A DNA stretch of 8,474 nt, taken from assembly GCA_902783615.1 (NCBI GenBank), contig CACZRQ010000223.1, positions 1 to 8,474 on the forward strand, given 5' to 3'. Below, piece by piece: positions 4,246 through 8,474 of the stretch. Made by a program: the position numbers and the translations under genes. Position 1 is the stretch's first letter; every line of letters starts with the position of its first letter. Under the pieces are notes generated by a model. It searched no databases, had not been told where the DNA came from, and was given only the letters and a program-made list of their open reading frames with translations. This stretch comes from an uncultured Bacteroidales bacterium (lineage in GTDB: Bacteria > Bacteroidota > Bacteroidia > Bacteroidales > Bacteroidaceae).

Positions 4246-6621
4246 ATGAAAAATATGGATTTTGTAAACGAACTGAACGAAGGACAGCGGAACGCGGTGT
4301 TGTATTGCGACGGACCGTCATTAGTGATAGCCGGTGCAGGCTCTGGGAAAACGCGAGTGCTGACCTACAAGATAGCTTACTTGCTGGAAGAGAAAGGATT
4401 CGACCCTTGGAACATTCTGGCATTGACCTTTACCAACAAGGCTGCACGTGAGATGAAGGAACGTATTGCCAGGCAGGTGGGTCCACAAAGGGCTCAATAC
4501 CTGTGGATGGGCACGTTCCACTCTATCTTCCTGCGCATTCTGCACTACGAGCACGAACACATTGGCTTCAACGCCAACTTCACGGTGTATGATGCAGCCG
4601 ACAGCAAAAGTCTGATCAAGACCATCATCAAAGAGCTGCAGTTGGATGAGAAAACCTACAAGCCAGGCTTGGTGGAGGAACGCATCTCGAATGCCAAGAA
4701 CCGACTGATTACCCCGGAGGAGTATTTAGACAGCTACGACCTGCGTGAGGCTGACCGCGATGCTAAGATTCCAGCTACCGGTGACATTTACCTGCGCTAC
4801 TGGAACCGATGCCGTCAGGCCAACGCGATGGACTTCGACGATCTGCTGTTCTACACCTATATTTTATTTAAGGAGCATCCAGACGTGCTGGCAAAATACC
4901 AGCAGCAGTTCAAGTATATCCTAGTAGATGAGTATCAAGACACCAACTATGCCCAACATTGCATCGTGCTACAGTTAGCTGCCCAGCACCAGCGGGTATG
5001 TGTGGTGGGCGATGATGCCCAAAGTATCTACTCTTTCCGAGGTGCGGAAATCGACAACATCCTGAACTTCACCAAAGCTTTTCATGGGGCGAAGGAGTTT
5101 AAGCTGGAACAGAACTATCGTTCTACACAGACCATCGTTGAGGCAGCCAATAGTTTGATTGCCAAGAATCAACGGCAAATTCACAAGGAAGTATTCTCTG
5201 AGAAGGAACCTGGTGAACGCATCCGTGTTACCGAAGCCTACAGCGATGTGGAAGAAGGCGATATAGTGGCCAACGAGATAAGCAAACTACATCGCAAAGA
5301 GCAGGTGCCATATAGCGAAATAGCCATCCTCTACCGCACGAACGCACAGAGCCGTATCTTTGAGGAGGTGATGCGTAAGAAAGGCATTCCTTATCGCGTG
5401 TATGGGGGTCTGTCGTTCTACCAACGCAAGGAAATCAAGGATGTGATTGCCTACTTCCGCTTGGTGGTGAACCCCAACGACGAAGAGGCTTTTAAGCGCA
5501 TCATCAACTATCCCGCCCGAGGCATTGGCGACACTACGGTGGGCAAAATCATCTCAGCAGCCACACGTAACAATGTGAGTTTGTGGGATGTTATCTCACA
5601 GCCAGAAACCTATGGACTGGACGTGAACAAGGGCACACTCAACAAGTTGAACGGTTTCCGTACCCTGATTGAAGGGTTTATCCAGCGGGTGACCGATACC
5701 GATGCCTATGAGTTGGGAACATCTATCATCAAGGCTTCTGGCATCATGAGTGAGCTGTTGCAAGATAAGACACCAGAGAATATGAGTCGGCAGGAGAATA
5801 TAGAGGAATTGGTGAACGGTTTGCAGGATTTCACACAAACACATCGTGAGGAAGATAATGAGCACATCTATCTGACTGACTACCTGAGTGAGGTATCGCT
5901 CCTCACCGATCAGGATTCCGATCAGGGTGAGGATGATTCGAAGGTTACCATCATGACCATCCACTCTGCCAAGGGTTTGGAATTCGGTACGGTATTTGTG
6001 GTGGGTATGGAAGAGAACTTGTTCCCCAACCCGATGTGCTGCAACAACATACGAGGTTTGGAAGAAGAGCGCCGTTTGTTCTATGTGGCGCTTACCCGTG
6101 CCGAGGAACATTGCTACTTGAGTTATGCCAAGATGCGTTTCCGCTACGGCAAGACGGAATTCAGCTCACCCAGCCGTTTCATCCGCGACATCAATCCACG
6201 CTTCCTGGACGAAGAGAAGCAAAGTCCTGATTTCAGCAAGCCAACCTTCCGCAAGTCCAACTCTTTCGGACGTTGGGACTATGTGCCAGGCGAAGAGCAT
6301 ATCGATCGACTGCACACTGCCAGTGCCTGCCAATATTGGAAAGAAGAAGAGCCTAAGCCTAAACCTGTGGTACGCCCCCAGCCAACCTACACCCCACCTC
6401 GTTCGTTAAAGCGAGTAAGCAGCACCTTGGTAAGTCCATCATCAGGTAAACCCATACCAGAGGTTAGCGTTGGTCAACGCATTCAGCACGAACGCTTTGG
6501 CATTGGTGAGGTGTTGAAAGTGGAAGGCACAGGCGACAATGCCAAAGCAACCATCCGCTTTGTGAATGCAGGAGAGAAGCAGCTCCTCCTCCGCTTCGCA
6601 AGATTTAAAGTTATTTCTTGA
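4246..6621 (+). CDS. pcrA: PcrA/UvrD-type superfamily 1A DNA helicase
   Basis: The product is a 791-residue ATP-driven 3'-to-5' helicase of the UvrD/PcrA/Rep family, acting in nucleotide excision and mismatch repair, replication restart and clearing of RNA polymerase or recombinase filaments. All SF1A motifs are in order: Q motif LNEGQRNAV (10-18), Walker A AGAGSGKT (29-36), motif Ia TFTNKAAREM (61-70), MGTFHS (88-93), Walker B VDEYQDTN (227-234), motif III GDDAQSIYSFRGA (255-267), YRSTQTI (291-297), motif V TIMTIHSAKGLEF (568-580) and motif VI EERRLFYVALTRAEE (607-621). After a Pro/Lys-rich linker (about 700-735), residues 741-791 (VGQRIQHERFGIGEV and onward) match the C-terminal Tudor-like domain of PcrA, known to contact RNA polymerase; this favours PcrA over Rep. 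Start may be Met1 or Met4 (4255). It is divergent from pyrB, and its last 11 bp overlap the end of the convergent ATPase gene. Confidence 0.96.
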   Translation: MKNMDFVNELNEGQRNAVLYCDGPSLVIAGAGSGKTRVLTYKIAYLLEEKGFDPWNILALTFTNKAAREMKERIARQVGPQRAQYLWMGTFHSIFLRILHYEHEHIGFNANFTVYDAADSKSLIKTIIKELQLDEKTYKPGLVEERISNAKNRLITPEEYLDSYDLREADRDAKIPATGDIYLRYWNRCRQANAMDFDDLLFYTYILFKEHPDVLAKYQQQFKYILVDEYQDTNYAQHCIVLQLAAQHQRVCVVGDDAQSIYSFRGAEIDNILNFTKAFHGAKEFKLEQNYRSTQTIVEAANSLIAKNQRQIHKEVFSEKEPGERIRVTEAYSDVEEGDIVANEISKLHRKEQVPYSEIAILYRTNAQSRIFEEVMRKKGIPYRVYGGLSFYQRKEIKDVIAYFRLVVNPNDEEAFKRIINYPARGIGDTTVGKIISAATRNNVSLWDVISQPETYGLDVNKGTLNKLNGFRTLIEGFIQRVTDTDAYELGTSIIKASGIMSELLQDKTPENMSRQENIEELVNGLQDFTQTHREEDNEHIYLTDYLSEVSLLTDQDSDQGEDDSKVTIMTIHSAKGLEFGTVFVVGMEENLFPNPMCCNNIRGLEEERRLFYVALTRAEEHCYLSYAKMRFRYGKTEFSSPSRFIRDINPRFLDEEKQSPDFSKPTFRKSNSFGRWDYVPGEEHIDRLHTASACQYWKEEEPKPKPVVRPQPTYTPPRSLKRVSSTLVSPSSGKPIPEVSVGQRIQHERFGIGEVLKVEGTGDNAKATIRFVNAGEKQLLLRFARFKVIS

Positions 6622-8474
6622 GCTTTAGCCTAAGGCTATTTAATACAACACTGATGCTGGAGAACGCCATGAGAGCACTTGCCCACATCGGTGTAATTTG
6701 AAAATTGTACCCAAAGGCTACGGGCAAGCCAGCTGCCAATGGCACACACACCACATTATATATAAAAGCCCAGAAAAGATTCTCGTGAATCATTTTCACC
6801 GTCTTTCTAGAAAGTCGGATGGCATCGGGTATGCGTCTCAAGTCCGACCCCATCAGTGTTACCTGTGCCACATCCATAGCCACATCGGTACCTCGTCCCA
6901 TGGCGATGCTCACATCAGCAGCAGCCAATGCCTGCGAATCGTTGATGCCATCGCCCACCATGGCCACTTGTTTCCCCTCGCCTTGCAACTTCCGCACCAG
7001 ATTCTCCTTGTCCTGCGGCATCACCTCACTCTGATAATGATTGATTCCTGCTTTTTTAGCCCAATAGCGAGCGGCTTCATCCTTGTCGCCACTCATCATA
7101 TACACCTCCACTCCCTGTTGTTGCAAATCTTTCATCGCCTCTCGGGCGTATGGTTTCAGCGTTTCCCTTTCATCCAACGTCAAAGCATCAGCTTTCGTGA
7201 AATCCACCGCTTCATTGGGTATTGTCAGCGTTCCCGTTTTATCAATCACCATCGCATTCACCCTTCGCAGCTGCTCCAGAGCTGTGGCATCTTTAATCAG
7301 TATGTTCTGTTGTGCTGCCTTCCCAATGCCTACCATCAAGGCTGTAGGCGTGGCCAATCCCATGGCACACGGACATGCGATAACCAGCACCGATACAGCC
7401 GATAGGATAGCTCTCGGCAACATGGTTTCACCTCCCAGCAACAACCACAGCACAAAGGTCAGCAATGAGATGGCCATCACCGCAGGCACAAATACCAAAG
7501 CAATCTTATCAACCGTTCGCTGCACCGGGGCTTTCGAGCCTTGCGCCTGCTGCACCATCTTGATAATGCCAGCCAGTACGGTACCCTCACCCACTTGCTG
7601 TGCTTCGAAGCGGAATGTTCCCTGCTTCACTAAGGTTCCAGCCAACACCTTATCTCCCACTTGCTTCAGCACCGGTGTAGGCTCTCCACTTATCATCGAT
7701 TCATCTATATATGTAGAACCTTGTGTAATTACTCCATCCACAGGCACTTTCTCTCCAGCTCTCACTTCCAGTTCATCTTCCTCCTGAATGGTGGCAAGGG
7801 GAACCTCCGATAGTTCTCCCATCTGAATCACCCTGGCTGTTTTGGGTTGCAGTCCCATGAGGGAACGAATGGCAGAAGCCGTACTGTTCTTTGCTCGTTC
7901 TTCCAAAAGACGGCCTGTCAGCACAAAAGTGATGATCATCACCGAAGCATCGAAATAGGTATGATTTTCTATGCCTCGACTACCCCAGAAGTTGTCGCCC
8001 CAGAACGTATTGAACACGCTGAACAGAAACGACACACAGGTGGACAATGCCACCAAGGTGTCCATATTGGCCGACCCATGCTTTAGCTGCGTCCAGGCAA
8101 TGGTATAGAATTGACATCCGCAATAAGCTAAATTGATGATTGAGATAATCATCATCAACATATTGGATATCATCGCATTGCTAAAACAAATAGCATGCAT
8201 GGAAATTGCCATACAGCACAAAGCCAATACCCAAGATACAATCACCTTGTTGCGTAGATTCAGGTAACTCTCCCGTTCAATCGCAACAATATCCCGATCC
8301 TGTTCAATCACCAAATCATAGCCAATATCCTGCAATGCCTTTTTCATGTCGGGCAACGAAACCACAGCTGGATCATAGGCCAACTGAGCGGTACGGGTAG
8401 GCAAAGAAACAGCGCATTCACCCACTCCCTTCAGCGAACTGAGTTTCTTTTCCACATGTGCAGCACACACGGCA
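6611..8474 (-). CDS. copA: CopA-like Cu+ P1B-type ATPase lacking a recognisable N-domain (5' end off window)
   Basis: The frame is open from the window edge (8473) to the TAA at 6611-6613. Residues are counted from the GTG at 8468-8470, which is not the true start: it lies inside an HMA metal-binding motif, where AVCAAHVEK follows an edge codon ending in T, consistent with Cys of CxxC. Features in order: HMA domain (1-55), TM1-2 (about 75-122), TM3-4 (about 137-188), actuator domain with SGEP (261-264), TM5 (about 323-346), TM6 with the CPC copper site (366-368), phosphorylated Asp410 in DKTGTLT, SGD (460-462), GDGIND (506-511), TM7 with YN and PLAAG (571-581) and TM8 with MAFSS and NSLRL (601-615). 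These fit a Cu+ exporter of the inner membrane. The oddity is that only about 43 residues separate DKTGTLT from SGD, against roughly 150 or more in typical CopA. No SEHPLA/His-Pro or Gly-rich ATP-site motif is present. It is convergent with pcrA. Confidence 0.88.
   Translation of the reverse strand, partial: AVCAAHVEKKLSSLKGVGECAVSLPTRTAQLAYDPAVVSLPDMKKALQDIGYDLVIEQDRDIVAIERESYLNLRNKVIVSWVLALCCMAISMHAICFSNAMISNMLMMIISIINLAYCGCQFYTIAWTQLKHGSANMDTLVALSTCVSFLFSVFNTFWGDNFWGSRGIENHTYFDASVMIITFVLTGRLLEERAKNSTASAIRSLMGLQPKTARVIQMGELSEVPLATIQEEDELEVRAGEKVPVDGVITQGSTYIDESMISGEPTPVLKQVGDKVLAGTLVKQGTFRFEAQQVGEGTVLAGIIKMVQQAQGSKAPVQRTVDKIALVFVPAVMAISLLTFVLWLLLGGETMLPRAILSAVSVLVIACPCAMGLATPTALMVGIGKAAQQNILIKDATALEQLRRVNAMVIDKTGTLTIPNEAVDFTKADALTLDERETLKPYAREAMKDLQQQGVEVYMMSGDKDEAARYWAKKAGINHYQSEVMPQDKENLVRKLQGEGKQVAMVGDGINDSQALAAADVSIAMGRGTDVAMDVAQVTLMGSDLRRIPDAIRLSRKTVKMIHENLFWAFIYNVVCVPLAAGLPVAFGYNFQITPMWASALMAFSSISVVLNSLRLKLKK

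Noticed and set aside
5596..6111. 171-codon minus-strand open frame inside the helicase gene
   Set aside because: Antisense shadow of conserved helicase motifs; no recognisable domain.
6626..6641. Hairpin TAGCC-TAA-GGCTA plus TTT as the pcrA terminator
   Set aside because: A 5-bp stem with three T is too weak to call; mentioned only as a candidate.
6698..7787. Long plus-strand open frames of about 235 codons opposite the P-type ATPase
   Set aside because: They lie fully antisense to a clear gene, give His/Ser/Cys-rich translations without family motifs, and have no promoter or start context.
8468..8470. GTG as the true start of the P-type ATPase
   Set aside because: It falls inside the CxxC metal-binding motif of the HMA domain and the frame continues past the window edge, so the gene is truncated by the window.
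8400..8474. Loss of a metal-binding Cys in the HMA motif (apparent CAAH)
   Set aside because: Correct alignment places AVC as the end of CxxC, with the first Cys codon cut by the window; its last base (T) is compatible with TGT.

Overview
The window reads as ordinary chromosome of a Bacteroidales bacterium, most likely a Prevotella or Bacteroides relative. Three intergenic regions carry the Bacteroidetes promoter signature (a TAnnTTTG -7 box with a TTTG-like -33 box 19-20 bp upstream), a fourth carries the -7 box alone, and Shine-Dalgarno sequences are not evident. The pyrB-pyrI pair, a lipoprotein whose mature end begins with an acidic/lysine stretch after the lipid-linked Cys, and the protein sequences fit the same group. 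Genus-level placement is a guess.

Layout, left to right. Positions 1-240 (-) hold the start of a lipoprotein with a bacterial Ig-like (Big_2) domain, cut by the window edge. It has its own promoter (406-436) and a leader of about 160 nt. A strong intrinsic terminator (446-493) closes glyA (516-1796, -), which has its own promoter (1846-1877). Next come a flavin reductase-like FMN protein (1881-2537, -) and the aspartate carbamoyltransferase pair pyrI (2614-3072, -) and pyrB (3078-4145, -). A short divergent promoter region (about 4146-4245) separates pyrB from a PcrA/UvrD helicase gene (4246-6621, +). The helicase meets, tail to tail with an 11-bp overlap, a Cu+-type P-type ATPase gene (6611-8474, -) whose 5' end lies beyond the window.

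Functionally this is mostly housekeeping: one-carbon metabolism (glyA), pyrimidine synthesis (pyrBI), DNA repair (pcrA) and copper export (copA). I see no phage, integrase, transposase, CRISPR array or RNA gene.

The points that stand out are: (1) the CopA-like ATPase has nearly all other P1B-1 hallmarks but only about 43 residues between DKTGTLT and the SGD motif, so the nucleotide-binding (N) domain with its His-Pro motif appears to be missing; (2) two oppositely oriented arrays of a TTGACNA heptamer flank the 5' end of the flavin reductase gene, one lying inside its reading frame, beside a 29-bp near-perfect palindrome that overlaps the pyrI stop codon; (3) two palindromes lie in the compact pyrB/pcrA divergent promoter; (4) PyrB carries a C-terminal tail of about 45 extra residues.
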